From an uncultured Fretibacterium sp. (GTDB lineage: Bacteria; Synergistota; Synergistia; Synergistales; Aminobacteriaceae): 26,962 bases of DNA. Location of the stretch: assembly GCF_963548695.1 (NCBI RefSeq), contig NZ_CAUUWA010000032.1:1-26962 (forward strand). Reading direction: 5' to 3'. The notes below the pieces were generated by a model, which saw only the letters and a program-made list of their open reading frames with translations, did not search any database and had not been told where the DNA came from. The position numbers and the translations under genes are program-made. This document shows, in pieces, positions 15,701-23,052 of this stretch (positions within the stretch are counted from its first letter, which is position 1; every line of letters starts with the position of its first letter).

Positions 15701-18700
15701 CTGGCCGTTCTCCTCCACCAAGGTATGGATCTTGACGGTCTTCAGGTTGAGCGTCTCCTCGATTATCTTGTAGGCGTTCATGTCCTGCGTGCCGTAGGTC
15801 GTGTTCGCCCGGACGTTCCCGACGTCCAGTTTCTTGTTCGAGATATTCCAGGCGGAAGTCGTCGGGGAGTAGGAAACCCTGATGCCGGACGCCATGTAGG
15901 GCGGAGTCTGCAAAAGCTCGAACAGGAACTCCTCGATGTACTTCGGCTCGATCCACGTCGCCCCGAGGCGCACGTCGATCTCCGCAGCGGTCAGCGGCGT
16001 GGGCTGCGCCTCCTCGAGCGCTTTCACGTTGCTGCCGAAGAGCTCCGGCTCCCGCTCGGCATAGCGCCGCGCCGTCTCCAGCTTCTCGCGAACGTTGCCG
16101 GACAGGTACTCGTCCGCTGTCTGGTAGACCGCCCTTCCGGTCCCCGGCTCCACCCGGTCCGGCACGCGGAATATCGCGCCCCGGAGCTCCCGCTCCAGCT
16201 CCTCCTCCGTGCGGCCCGTGAGCGACGCCATGTAATCCATGTCCACCCGGGCCTTCTCGGAGACAGACAGCAGCAGGGCCTCCTGTGGCGTTCCGGCGGA
16301 GGTCGGGACGACGTTCTGCCGGATCGTCCGCTTCGTGAACATGTCCGACTTCCCGACAAAGCGGCGATCCTCGTCCAGGATCTCCAGCCCGCACAGCAGG
16401 TAGTAGGAGCTGTCCTCGTCGAAGGCGCGGGCATTCGCGGTATCGTTGATGCGGCCGTGCCGCCGGACGAATCGCTCGTAGGCCTGGTCGAGGTCCTTCC
16501 GGAGGATCTGCAGGTTCCCGTCGAACGCTCCGGCCATCTGGGCGTCGATGACGGCGCGGCAGAGGTCCCGCAGCCCCACCATATCCTTGGCGCGCTCGAC
16601 GGAGGTACGGGGAAGGTCCGGCTTGTACATGACCGAGTTCTCGCGGTAATACAGCTCCCCGTCCACCAGGGTGTAGCTGTAGTTGCGAACCGACGGGTCG
16701 GCGGGAATCGTGTTCTCGTACTGTTCCCGTATCTCCTGTTCACGGGCCGATATCTTCCCCTGGATGTTCCCCATCGCTTCACGGAGCTGCTCGGCGAGGT
16801 CGGCCCCCTCGATGGGGTTGCAGGTCGTCTCCCTCTCGTTGCCGTACATCGAGGAATCGAAGGCCATCGTCCCCAGCATCATCTCGGGGTGCTGGAGGAA
16901 ATAGCTGTTGACCGGCACGCCTTCGGGATTGTTGAAGGCGTGCAGCCATTCGGGCTGGATGTCGTCGATGATGTGGTCCCGCTTCTGCAGGAAAAGGATG
17001 TCGGTCGTGACCTCGGTCCCGGCGTTGGCTTTGAAGGCGTTGTTGGGGAGCCGGACGGCCCCCAGGAGCTCGGCCCGACGGGCGATGTACTGCCGGACCG
17101 AGGGGTTGGCTTTGTCCAGGGTCCCCTTGGAGGTCACGAACGCCACGACGCCGCCCGGCCGTACCTGGTCGAGCGTCTTGGCGAAAAAGTAGTCGTGGAT
17201 CATGAACCCGTGCTTGTCGTACTTGGGATCTACGACCCGGTAGGCCCCGAAGGGCACGTTCCCGATGGCCGCATCGAAGAAGTTGTCCGGGAAACGAGTT
17301 CGTTCGTAGCCGTCTACGGTGATATCCGCCTCCTGATAGAGCTGGCGGGCGATGCGGCCCGTGATGCCGTCCAGCTCGACCCCATAGAGTTTCGCTCCCG
17401 CCATGCTCTCCGGCACGAGGCCGAAGAAGTTTCCCGTGCCGCAGGCGGGCTCCAGGATGTTGCCGGAGCTGAGCCCCATCCGCTCCAAGGTGCCGTAGAT
17501 CGCTTTGACGACGGCGGGGGACGTGTAGTGCGCATTGAGGGTGGAGGCGCGGGCCGAGGCATACTCCTCGTCACTCAGAAGCCCCTTGAGTTCCGCATAC
17601 TCTTTGCTCCACGCCTCGTTGTGTTCGTCGAAGGCCTGGGGCAGACCACCCCAGCCGACGTACCGGGCCAGGACCTCCTGCTCCTCGGAAGTGGCCAGTC
17701 TGCCCTCGCCCTCGATGCGCCGCAGGGTGCGGATCGCCTCGATGTTGCGGGCATACTTCGTCTTCGCTCCCCCGGTGCCGAGGGCGTCGTCCGTTATCCG
17801 ATAGTTGCGTCTCGGAGCCTCTTCCCGAGCGGGTTGAGGAAACTCCTCTTCTGCCTTCTTCTCAGGCTGATCCGAGGATCCCTCTTCCGGGGCGACGTCA
17901 TTTTCCTGTTTCTGTTCACGGGGAAGGGTTCTCGAATACAGCGTCTTCTCGGACGGAAGTTTAGGAGGCTCCGGCTCAATGACGGGGCTATTATCGAGGT
18001 CGTTAATAAAGTACGGCTGTCCGCTCTGCTCCCGTCTGAGCTCGTACAGACGCGTGTCGAGTGACTGGAAGAACGCTCGGCGGTGTTTGTGGAGGGGGTC
18101 AGTGTTTTTCGCTTCGTGTGGACTGTTGTAAGCCTCCGTCACGAGATCATAATAGTCGTCCGTGCCTTCGATCTCGATGCGGTCGTGCGCAGCTCTCGGA
18201 TTGCGCCAGGCATCGGACGAACGGTCCCCCTCCACAAACCTCGCATACTGTCCAAACCCCGGGATCGGAAAGTTAAGCCGGCTACGATACTTTTCAGGTG
18301 CTCTTTCATAAAATTCGCCGAGCCTCAGCTTCGCTCTTTGCTCGAATCCGACAACGACATCATAGACTTGAACCTTCGACGGCTCCGGCGACTCCTGCTC
18401 AAAATCCAGGGTCAGCTGTACACTACGGTCCGCGTGACGATCTCCTCGGCCTCCATCTCCAGGGCGTTCATGTGCTGCACCCAGCCCATCGGGTCGTCCG
18501 TCTTGTTCGGCGGCGGATCGTTCCGCTGCAGCTCCTCCATGAGCGACCGCTTCATCTCCTGCGCCCGATCCTGAACCTCCAGGCAGTGAATCAGGAAGTT
18601 CTCGCCCAGTTCCAGAACCGTCCGGGCCTTCCATTCCTCCAGATACTTCTTCCGCATCCGGCCGTATCGGGTCAGTTCGCGTTCCGGGGGCGTCGGTGTC

Positions 18701-19687
18701 CTCATACCGTAGGGCATCCAGATGTCCAGAACCTTCAGGTAGATCATCCCGTTCTCCCTGTCCCGCATCAGAGAGCCCTCCGGAAGATCCAGCGTCTCCT
18801 CGAAGGTCAGCTCTTCCTCGTTGTAGATCGTCAGGTCCTCCTCGTCCTTCGCCTCCAGCTCCGCGACGACCCGAGCCTCCTCCCGGTTCAGCTCTTCGTC
18901 CGTCATGCCATTCGCCAACGAGGCCCACGGCGGCAGCTCGTTTCGGTTCAGTTCCATGTTCGACACCCCTTTCCCTGTCCCTTGTCCTGACGACCCGTTC
19001 CACACTGTCCAGCACGTCCCGACTCAGGCGGTTGACAGTATTCCCCAGCTCCATCATCGAGGCCTCGTCCAGTCCCGTTACCGAGCTGAAGTTCAAGCCC
19101 TCGGCCTCTCTGGGATCCAGCCCGCAGCGTGCCATGAGATACCAGGCGATGCAGCTATAGACCAACTCTTTAGAATTTTCTCTATTTACTGCATCACCAT
19201 TGTACAGAACAAAACGATTTTTTTCAAGGTCCTCGGACATATTTTTTGCCACGCCCTGGAGAAGCTGGGGCAGGCTCAGGGCATTGGTCTCGATGCCATA
19301 GCCCTCGGCCAGGAGGTTCGCCGTCTCCTGCTCCTCCTCCGAGCGCACCTGCCAGATGTAGGGAGGCGCGTCGTTCTCGTGTCCCCTGGCGGGGTGCGTG
19401 TCGCCCACGTCGAAGACGTGCCGGAGACGTGTTTCGCCGTCCAGCAGCTTGATGCTCTTCTGTCCCTTGTCGATCCACCGGTGGAAACGCCTGTTCCACA
19501 TATCCATTTCAGCACAGGCCGTGGCCTCCGGACGCTGTTTGTAGATGAGGAGCTGATCCTGAAAGGCATACTTGTGGTTCCGAGCCGCACAGGTCAGGAA
19601 CGCCGTCCAGGCTTCCTCGCTTGTTCGAACCTCTTGTTTGACTTCGTCGAATTTCCGTATCGTCTCCTGAAGCGTCGTCTCCGCCAT
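12776..19687 (-). CDS. Giant N6-adenine methylase / SNF2-like helicase with C-terminal KfrB-like domain
   Basis: A 2303-residue protein found in conjugative elements, probably acting on transferred DNA. Order: an N-terminal ArdC-like domain (residues 1-230, QLLIYKQRPEATACAE, WNRRFHRWIDKGQKSIKLL); a Gly/Arg-rich linker (about 235-430); a small domain; an N6-adenine methylase (motif I ILEPACGTGNFF near 741, motif IV NVPFG near 808 in place of NPPF/Y); a superfamily 2 helicase (Walker A HEVGAGKTYE near 1419, DEAH in FVDEAHGYKN near 1581, ATGTPVSNSMTE, motif VI RAGRIVRQGNRN near 1911); a coiled coil; and a KfrB-like end (about 2219-2290). The start at 19687, with AGGAG 8 nt upstream and 2 nt after the relaxase stop, is better than an upstream ATG. 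The linker coincides with a nested gene in another frame. Confidence 0.93.
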   Translation of the reverse strand: MAETTLQETIRKFDEVKQEVRTSEEAWTAFLTCAARNHKYAFQDQLLIYKQRPEATACAEMDMWNRRFHRWIDKGQKSIKLLDGETRLRHVFDVGDTHPARGHENDAPPYIWQVRSEEEQETANLLAEGYGIETNALSLPQLLQGVAKNMSEDLEKNRFVLYNGDAVNRENSKELVYSCIAWYLMARCGLDPREAEGLNFSSVTGLDEASMMELGNTVNRLSRDVLDSVERVVRTRDRERGVEHGTEPKRAAAVGLVGEWHDGRRAEPGGGSGRRGAGGEGRGGPDDLQRGRADLRGDAGSSGGLSDAGQGERDDLPEGSGHLDALRYEDTDAPGTRTDPIRPDAEEVSGGMEGPDGSGTGRELPDSLPGGSGSGAGDEAVAHGGAAAERSAAEQDGRPDGLGAAHERPGDGGRGDRHADRSVQLTLDFEQESPEPSKVQVYDVVVGFEQRAKLRLGEFYERAPEKYRSRLNFPIPGFGQYARFVEGDRSSDAWRNPRAAHDRIEIEGTDDYYDLVTEAYNSPHEAKNTDPLHKHRRAFFQSLDTRLYELRREQSGQPYFINDLDNSPVIEPEPPKLPSEKTLYSRTLPREQKQENDVAPEEGSSDQPEKKAEEEFPQPAREEAPRRNYRITDDALGTGGAKTKYARNIEAIRTLRRIEGEGRLATSEEQEVLARYVGWGGLPQAFDEHNEAWSKEYAELKGLLSDEEYASARASTLNAHYTSPAVVKAIYGTLERMGLSSGNILEPACGTGNFFGLVPESMAGAKLYGVELDGITGRIARQLYQEADITVDGYERTRFPDNFFDAAIGNVPFGAYRVVDPKYDKHGFMIHDYFFAKTLDQVRPGGVVAFVTSKGTLDKANPSVRQYIARRAELLGAVRLPNNAFKANAGTEVTTDILFLQKRDHIIDDIQPEWLHAFNNPEGVPVNSYFLQHPEMMLGTMAFDSSMYGNERETTCNPIEGADLAEQLREAMGNIQGKISAREQEIREQYENTIPADPSVRNYSYTLVDGELYYRENSVMYKPDLPRTSVERAKDMVGLRDLCRAVIDAQMAGAFDGNLQILRKDLDQAYERFVRRHGRINDTANARAFDEDSSYYLLCGLEILDEDRRFVGKSDMFTKRTIRQNVVPTSAGTPQEALLLSVSEKARVDMDYMASLTGRTEEELERELRGAIFRVPDRVEPGTGRAVYQTADEYLSGNVREKLETARRYAEREPELFGSNVKALEEAQPTPLTAAEIDVRLGATWIEPKYIEEFLFELLQTPPYMASGIRVSYSPTTSAWNISNKKLDVGNVRANTTYGTQDMNAYKIIEETLNLKTVKIHTLVEENGQTRSVLDPEATALAQQKQEEIKERFREWVFRDPERREALVEEYNRRFNAIRAREYDGGHLRFGGINPEIALREHQKNAIARILYGGNTLLAHEVGAGKTYEMVAAAMEGKRLGLSHKSLFVVPNHLTEQMATETLRLYPGANVLVATKKDFETKNRKKFCARIATGDYDAIVIGHSQFEKIPLSPERQARLIEEQIREITQGIEELKEERSERWTIKQMEKSRKDLEVKLEKLQAAHRKDDVIVFEELGVDRLFVDEAHGYKNLFLYTKMQNVAGISQTEAQKSSDMFMKCRYMDELTGNKGVVFATGTPVSNSMTELYTMQRYLQHDKLQEMGLQHFDAWASTFGETVTALELAPEGTGFRAKTRFARFFNLPELMATFKEVADIKTADTLNLPRPKVSFHTVAVQPSEHQKELVRELSERASRVHNRQVEPTEDNMLKITSDGRKIGLDQRLINPLLPDDPNSKVNVCMENVLKIWNDTREEKLTQLVFCDFSTPGKDKSFNVYDDLRKKLIARGVPEEEIAFIHEADTEKKKDQLFAKVRGGSVRVLMGSTQKMGAGTNVQDRLIAMHDLDCPWRPADLEQRAGRIVRQGNRNPEVDIYRYVTESTFDAYLYQTIENKQKFISQVMTSRTPLRSCEDVDESVLSYAEVKALCIGDPRIKEKMELDVDVAKLKLMESSFNNQRFALEDKLRKGFPCVIAQTEQNIQSLEKDAAAVERTRGQDFSITILGKTYGLDAEGKPRKQEAGEALLAAAQALGKNQGTIGEYRGFKMGFHYDAGFNKVYLNLTGVATHNIELGESVIGNLTRIENAVEGIPKRLGEAREKLESLHEQVRAAREELGKEFPHARELQEKTARLAELNVLLSMDNGKGGDPKAALIDAAKRSLGGGKSLVTDAIPGRRYVGDIIGISETHVVQRIAPTMGIIHDRSLLNGLEAETEESSGALRIAYDRTGRVAMMERKELTEKAKEEICCR
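18412..18957 (-). CDS. tnpV: TnpV-like protein nested out of frame inside the giant helicase gene
   Basis: A 181-residue frame (+1 relative to the helicase) lying wholly within it; an in-frame ATG also exists at 19005. The protein has ordinary composition: acidic N-terminal half (MTDEELNREEARVVAELEAK), then RYGRMRKKYLEEWKARTVLE and ENFLIHCLEVQDRAQEMKR, and ends WVQHMNALEMEAEEIVTRTV. This matches my memory of TnpV proteins of Firmicutes mobile elements (GKYGRMR..YLKEHRP, then WVG.MN....AEEI). AAGGGG lies about 9 nt before the ATG. The same DNA in the helicase frame gives the low-complexity Gly/Arg/Asp linker, as expected when one frame is the constrained one. Function of TnpV is unknown. If translation is not confirmed it would be a relic, but preserved composition argues for a live gene. 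Confidence 0.7.
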   Translation of the reverse strand: MELNRNELPPWASLANGMTDEELNREEARVVAELEAKDEEDLTIYNEEELTFEETLDLPEGSLMRDRENGMIYLKVLDIWMPYGMRTPTPPERELTRYGRMRKKYLEEWKARTVLELGENFLIHCLEVQDRAQEMKRSLMEELQRNDPPPNKTDDPMGWVQHMNALEMEAEEIVTRTVVYS

Positions 19688-19689
19688 GT

Positions 19690-22356
19690 TCAGCGCTCCT
19701 GTTCCCACTCCGAAATCCGGCGTTCCCGTTCCCCACGGGCCGGGGCCGTCCTGCCCTCCACACGAAGGAAATACGGACGGTACGGCTCGGCCTTACCGAC
19801 CTGGATCGCCCCTCTCGGACCGAAGACGAAGTTCTCCGCCGTCTCCCGGGCATAGCGCTCCCAGTTCCGGTAACGGTATTTCGCCGTGAACTCCCTGGCC
19901 GTCATGTTCCTGCGGCGCATCTCGGGCCCGTTCCGCTCCAGCACCGACCGGACCTGACCGACCGTATGACCCGTCACACGCATCCGAACCCCGATCATCC
20001 CGTCCACCTGAGAGTAGTCCATCGCTCCGCCGAACCGACCGGAGATGTCCTCGTAATGCCTCCAATACGCCCCGTCGGGGTCGCACGCCTCACACTCCGT
20101 ACCTCCGAGCAGATCCCGGGCCTTCTTCATCGCCGCAGCCTCCCTCCCGCGCCGTATCTCCTTACCGACGGCCTCCAGATCCAAAAGCGCCTTCCCGCAC
20201 AATCCCCCCTCCGCCTCGACCAGACACGTCGGAGGGTAGCTCCCATCCTCCCGGCGGTGTTTGGGCTTGAAGTTCCCGAACGGCGGCAGACGATGGGCAT
20301 GGACGGAACCCGAGAGCTTCGGGTCCCCGTAGCGCTCGTTCAGGAGCTTCGTCAGCCTGTTCGCCGTCTCGCGCTCCGTTTCCGGATCGTCCCCCGACTT
20401 CGGCACGGTCAGGATGGCCTGAAAGCTGCCCGGAGAGGACTCGACGACACAGGCGGGGCGGTAGCCGTCTTCCTTGAGCTGTTTCAGCTTTGCCGAGGTC
20501 AGATCGTCGACCAGGATGTGGTGTTTGTCCCGACTGAGGGGCACGACGTTGATGTTCTTCCGGTCCAGGGCGTATCGCGCCACCAGCCAAAGCCTGTCCC
20601 GCACCTCCTCCGCCGTCCTGCCGTCCAGTCCGCCTTTGTCCCGGTCCAGGACGAAAGCCCGGGTTCCGTCCTCGCGGAACTCCGTCACGACGATACGGAA
20701 GCGCTCGGCTCCGACCGCCTCGGCATAGCGCATGAAGATCTCCGCCTTCGCCCGAAGTTCGCCGTCCCCTTCCCCGTTCATCCTTCTTTCCTCCTCGACC
20801 GCCTTCCCGAGGTCCGGGTTGGAGAGCTTCAGCCCGTGCCGGGCGGCCACCTTCACGCAGAGCCTGCGGTATTCCTCGTCCGTCCCGTTGATCCGGACGC
20901 TTCCCCACTTCTGGCAGGCCAGCTGCATGGCCGCCAGGATCGCGGCCTCGTCGCGGTCGTCCTTCAGCACGATCCGACGCCCGCAGTCGACGAAATCCGC
21001 ACGGCCCGGACGGCGGCAGTAGGCGACCGCAAAGGCGGTCCTCACGGCCATGTAGTCCCGAATGTCGACGGACCGGGTGCTCTCCGGAACGTCTTTCAGC
21101 TCTCCCGTCAGGACCGCCCGGCCGGGGTATCGGTAGTGCAGGAACGGCTCCCCGTCCTCCAGCGCCTCGAGCCACCGCCGGAAGCCGGGGAAACGTTCCT
21201 TGAAGCCAAAACCTTCCCGGAGCTCGGCCGTCTGCCGGCGGTGCTCGTCCCTCAGGTCCAGCTTCTCGGCCAGGTGACGCGCCGCCAGAAGACTGCGCCG
21301 CTGATTCAGTTCTCTGCCTCTGCCTTTCCAGCTGCCGCCCCTCCACAGAGACTCCCGCTCCGCCCTCTGCTCTCGCCACAGCCTTTCGCGCTCCTGTCTC
21401 TGGGATGTCCTCAGCTCCCGGAGCATCCTGCTCCGCTCCTCCACACAGCGGCGTCTTTGCTGTACGTAAGCCTGCCAGGAGCGCTCCACCTCCGGCTCCC
21501 CGGCGATGCGGTCCTCAGGGCTTTCCCGGAACTCCGCCGGCTCCACGCCGTACGCACGAAACTCGCCCAGACGGGCGACCAGGCGTGAGAAACTGCATGC
21601 GCGGTCCGCCTGAGACGTCTTGACGAACGCATCCCCGATCCGCAGGACCGCCCCGCTTCCCTTTCGCTCGAAACGTATTCCCTTCACGGCCAGCCGCTCG
21701 TGCAGCTCCGCCCAGCTCTCGGCCCTCAGCAGGATGGGCGCGGCCGTCTCCCTGGCGATCCGCTCCGCGCTCTTCGCTCCGGTGTGCGCCTCGATATCGC
21801 GAGCCTTCTGGGATACCTCGGGGATCTTTCTCTCCTTCTTCTCGACGATGTCGCCCTCCGGCGTGACGACGTAGCGCCCGGATTCCTCGACCTCCCAGCC
21901 CTGCGCCAGCTCTATCCTCCGTGCCGCGCGTTCGAGGGCCTTGTACGTCCAGTTCCCCGCCGGCTGGACGGCTCTGCACGTCTCCGGGTCGATGCGGTTC
22001 ACCGCGACGTGGACGTGGAGGTTCTGCGTATCGCCCTGCAGCGCCCAGAGGGCCTGGCAGTCCCCGAGATCCAGTTCCTTCAGGGCGATCTTCACGGCCT
22101 CGTCGGCCTGGTCATTTGTGGGTATTTCCATATCACGCCAGGAGAGGATGAAGTGGAAGGCCGGGTCTTTGCATCGGACGTTCTCCGTCGCAAGTGCATC
22201 CATCTCCACGAAGGCCGTGTCGGGGGAGGAGAGGTTCTGCATCCCCACGTGGAGCACGCTCCCGGACCCGTGCCCCGTGACGCCCAGGCAGTAGTCCGTG
22301 AGGGCCTTGAAGCTCGTCCTGCCATCCCGTCGCTTCGGGGGAATCTTGGCGATCAC
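19690..22356 (-). CDS. MOBP-type relaxase fused to LPD7-like and RepB-type primase domains
   Basis: An 888-residue protein that would nick oriT, pilot the strand and prime its copy. N-terminal relaxase (1-290): Tyr22 in LTDYCLG is the likely nucleophile, H68 in FHFILSW, and the metal triad motif LHVHVAVNRID (H114, H116, N120), the TraI/MobP pattern. A charged coiled coil (about 330-400) follows, then an LPD7-like segment (about 410-512), then a RepB-type primase (about 560-720) with HHILVDDL near 612, ESSPGSFQAIL, and HRLPPFGNFKPKH near 689. The layout recalls MobA-RepB of RSF1010. The start is GTG at 22356: it forms GTGA with the mobC stop, has GGAGG 8 nt upstream, and homologous sequence begins there. 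The frame further upstream is a mobC shadow. Confidence 0.92.
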   Translation of the reverse strand: MIAKIPPKRRDGRTSFKALTDYCLGVTGHGSGSVLHVGMQNLSSPDTAFVEMDALATENVRCKDPAFHFILSWRDMEIPTNDQADEAVKIALKELDLGDCQALWALQGDTQNLHVHVAVNRIDPETCRAVQPAGNWTYKALERAARRIELAQGWEVEESGRYVVTPEGDIVEKKERKIPEVSQKARDIEAHTGAKSAERIARETAAPILLRAESWAELHERLAVKGIRFERKGSGAVLRIGDAFVKTSQADRACSFSRLVARLGEFRAYGVEPAEFRESPEDRIAGEPEVERSWQAYVQQRRRCVEERSRMLRELRTSQRQERERLWREQRAERESLWRGGSWKGRGRELNQRRSLLAARHLAEKLDLRDEHRRQTAELREGFGFKERFPGFRRWLEALEDGEPFLHYRYPGRAVLTGELKDVPESTRSVDIRDYMAVRTAFAVAYCRRPGRADFVDCGRRIVLKDDRDEAAILAAMQLACQKWGSVRINGTDEEYRRLCVKVAARHGLKLSNPDLGKAVEEERRMNGEGDGELRAKAEIFMRYAEAVGAERFRIVVTEFREDGTRAFVLDRDKGGLDGRTAEEVRDRLWLVARYALDRKNINVVPLSRDKHHILVDDLTSAKLKQLKEDGYRPACVVESSPGSFQAILTVPKSGDDPETERETANRLTKLLNERYGDPKLSGSVHAHRLPPFGNFKPKHRREDGSYPPTCLVEAEGGLCGKALLDLEAVGKEIRRGREAAAMKKARDLLGGTECEACDPDGAYWRHYEDISGRFGGAMDYSQVDGMIGVRMRVTGHTVGQVRSVLERNGPEMRRRNMTAREFTAKYRYRNWERYARETAENFVFGPRGAIQVGKAEPYRPYFLRVEGRTAPARGERERRISEWEQER

Positions 22357-22661
22357 CGGGTCACCCTCCTCTCCAGTTCCCGTGCGCAGGCCGTCAGCGC
22401 TCCTATCGCCTCGGCGGTCCTGGCGCTGTACGTTCCCCGCGTCTCGTTGTGGATGTGCTTCAGGAGCCCGCCCAGCCGTCGCAGCTCCGAGAGCACCCGC
22501 AGGTCCGTCTTCGGCACCACGCGCCGTCCGAAGAGGCGCCGGCGCAGGTACTCCGACAGCGAGAGCGCCGCGGCGTCGGCCTGCTCCGACGCGTCCGCGT
22601 ACTCCCGCTCCGTCAGTCTGGCGTAGATGCGCCTTGGGCGCCGCTGTTTTTCCTGTGTCAT
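22353..22661 (-). CDS. mobC: MobC/TraJ-like relaxosome accessory protein
   Basis: A 102-residue protein with a basic N-terminus (QRRPRRIYARLTEREY) that looks like a ribbon-helix-helix arm, a helical segment ASEQADAAALSLSEYLRRRL, and the MobC-like C-terminal part (VLSELRRLGGLLKHIHNET, then RTAEAIGALTACARELERR). MobC/TraJ proteins bind oriT repeats next to nic and recruit the relaxase. It is the first gene of the long leftward operon and overlaps the relaxase start by 4 nt (GTGA). The chosen ATG (22661) begins the conserved part; its ribosome site is weak (GGGAG 14 nt away). A longer frame to 22826 would run through the oriT inverted repeats and has shadow-like composition. Confidence 0.85.
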   Translation of the reverse strand: MTQEKQRRPRRIYARLTEREYADASEQADAAALSLSEYLRRRLFGRRVVPKTDLRVLSELRRLGGLLKHIHNETRGTYSARTAEAIGALTACARELERRVTR

Positions 22662-22681
22662 GTCGTCTCGTCGCACTCCCT

Positions 22682-22703
22682 CCGCACTCCGGCAGGAGTG
22701 CGG
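22682..22703. repeat. 9-bp perfect inverted repeat in oriT region
   Basis: CCGCACTCC-GGCA-GGAGTGCGG. A partial direct copy of the left arm (GCACTCCC) lies just before it at about 22672-22679. It sits 21 nt upstream of the mobC start, so it may be a MobC operator or a leader hairpin as well as an oriT element. Confidence 0.7.
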
Positions 22704-22718
22704 GGTTGAAAAGGGGTT

Positions 22719-22740
22719 GCAAGGGGACGAGTCCCCTTGC
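22719..22740. repeat. 10-bp perfect inverted repeat in oriT region
   Basis: GCAAGGGGAC-GA-GTCCCCTTGC, the longest perfect inverted repeat in the region, with only two central bases. A close direct copy of AAGGGG precedes it (AAAAGGGGTTGC). Such a compact dyad is typical of a protein-binding site or extruding hairpin in an oriT. Confidence 0.75.
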
Positions 22741-22746
22741 CGCCGT

Positions 22747-22765
22747 CCGGGGCGCGGAGCCCCGG
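22747..22765. repeat. 7-bp perfect inverted repeat in oriT region
   Basis: CCGGGGC-GCGGA-GCCCCGG, 6 nt beyond the previous dyad, making three closely spaced hairpins in under 90 nt. Confidence 0.65.
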
Positions 22766-22870
22766 CAAGCAGGGCGCGAGAGAAGGACGTCCGTCCGCCG
22801 ATTGCGCCGGTGCGCTTGACCGGCAAGCCACGCCAGTGGATTTGTCGGACAAGCGCCTGCTTGTCCCGCG

Positions 22871-22890
22871 CTTCACTTCGTGGTGAAGTG
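22871..22890. repeat. Hairpin adjacent to a nic-like sequence
   Basis: CTTCAC-TTCGTG-GTGAAG, with an overlapping alternative pairing CACTTC/GAAGTG, followed at once by TGTATCAGCG. In RP4 an inverted repeat containing CTTCAC lies directly before the nic core CTATCCTG, so this is an attractive nic-proximal hairpin by analogy. Confidence 0.55.
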
Positions 22891-22914
22891 TATCAGCGCT
22901 GGATTGAAGGTAAA
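22887..22914 (-). promoter_or_regulatory. Weak promoter candidate for the mobC-relaxase operon
   Basis: Minus strand TTTACC (22909-22914 complement), 16-nt spacer, TACACT (22887-22892 complement), each 4/6 to consensus, pointing at mobC. It overlaps the 22871-22890 hairpin and abuts a palindrome upstream of the -35, so transcription could be controlled by relaxosome binding. Confidence 0.3.
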
Positions 22915-22926
22915 CCCTTATAAGGG
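22915..22926. promoter_or_regulatory. 12-bp perfect palindrome
   Basis: CCCTTATAAGGG, perfectly self-complementary, at the junction between the mobC-side hairpins and the traK-side repeats, just upstream of the candidate mobC promoter. A dimeric repressor or relaxosome protein site is likely; the binder is unknown. Confidence 0.5.
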
Positions 22927-23052
22927 CCTCGTTCAGGCGTCACAAAGACCTCACCGACACACGAAAAGACCGCCGAGGCCTCGCAAAGGCTTCGACAAGG
23001 TGCGGCAGACCTCGTGAAGGCCTCGCATCTCCTTCACGGAACCTCGCAAAGG
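22927..23052. repeat. Helically phased 11-bp direct repeats (CCTCGnnAAGG)
   Basis: Copies at 22927 (CCTCGTTCAGG), 22979 (CCTCGCAAAGG), 22990 (CTTCGACAAGG), 23010 (CCTCGTGAAGG), 23021 (CCTCGCATCTC) and 23042 (CCTCGCAAAGG), with weaker ones at 22938 and 22949. Starts are 11, 20, 11 and 21 nt apart in the 22979-23042 group and 11 in the first group, that is one or two helical turns. The array ends about 70 nt before the traK-like gene, where RP4 TraK binds and bends oriT DNA. Confidence 0.6.

Noticed and set aside
14123..18064. Very long open frame (1313 codons) on the plus strand opposite the helicase
   Set aside because: It is antisense to the clearly domain-bearing helicase, has Leu/Arg/Val-rich shadow composition and no motif or ribosome site.
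12776..19687. Frameshift or pseudogene in the helicase because of the strange linker
   Set aside because: The frame is open throughout and all methylase and helicase motifs lie in one frame; the odd linker is explained by the nested TnpV-like gene.
22357..22722. Longer relaxase starting at 22722
   Set aside because: The added 122 residues are an out-of-frame reading of mobC; the GTG at 22356 with GGAGG and the GTGA overlap is a better start.
22662..22826. N-terminal extension of mobC to an upstream ATG
   Set aside because: It would translate the oriT inverted repeats and gives Pro/Arg/Ser-rich sequence unlike MobC; the conserved part begins at 22661.
22927..23052. CRISPR array
   Set aside because: Repeats are 11 nt, degenerate, and without unique spacers of the right size; no cas genes are present.
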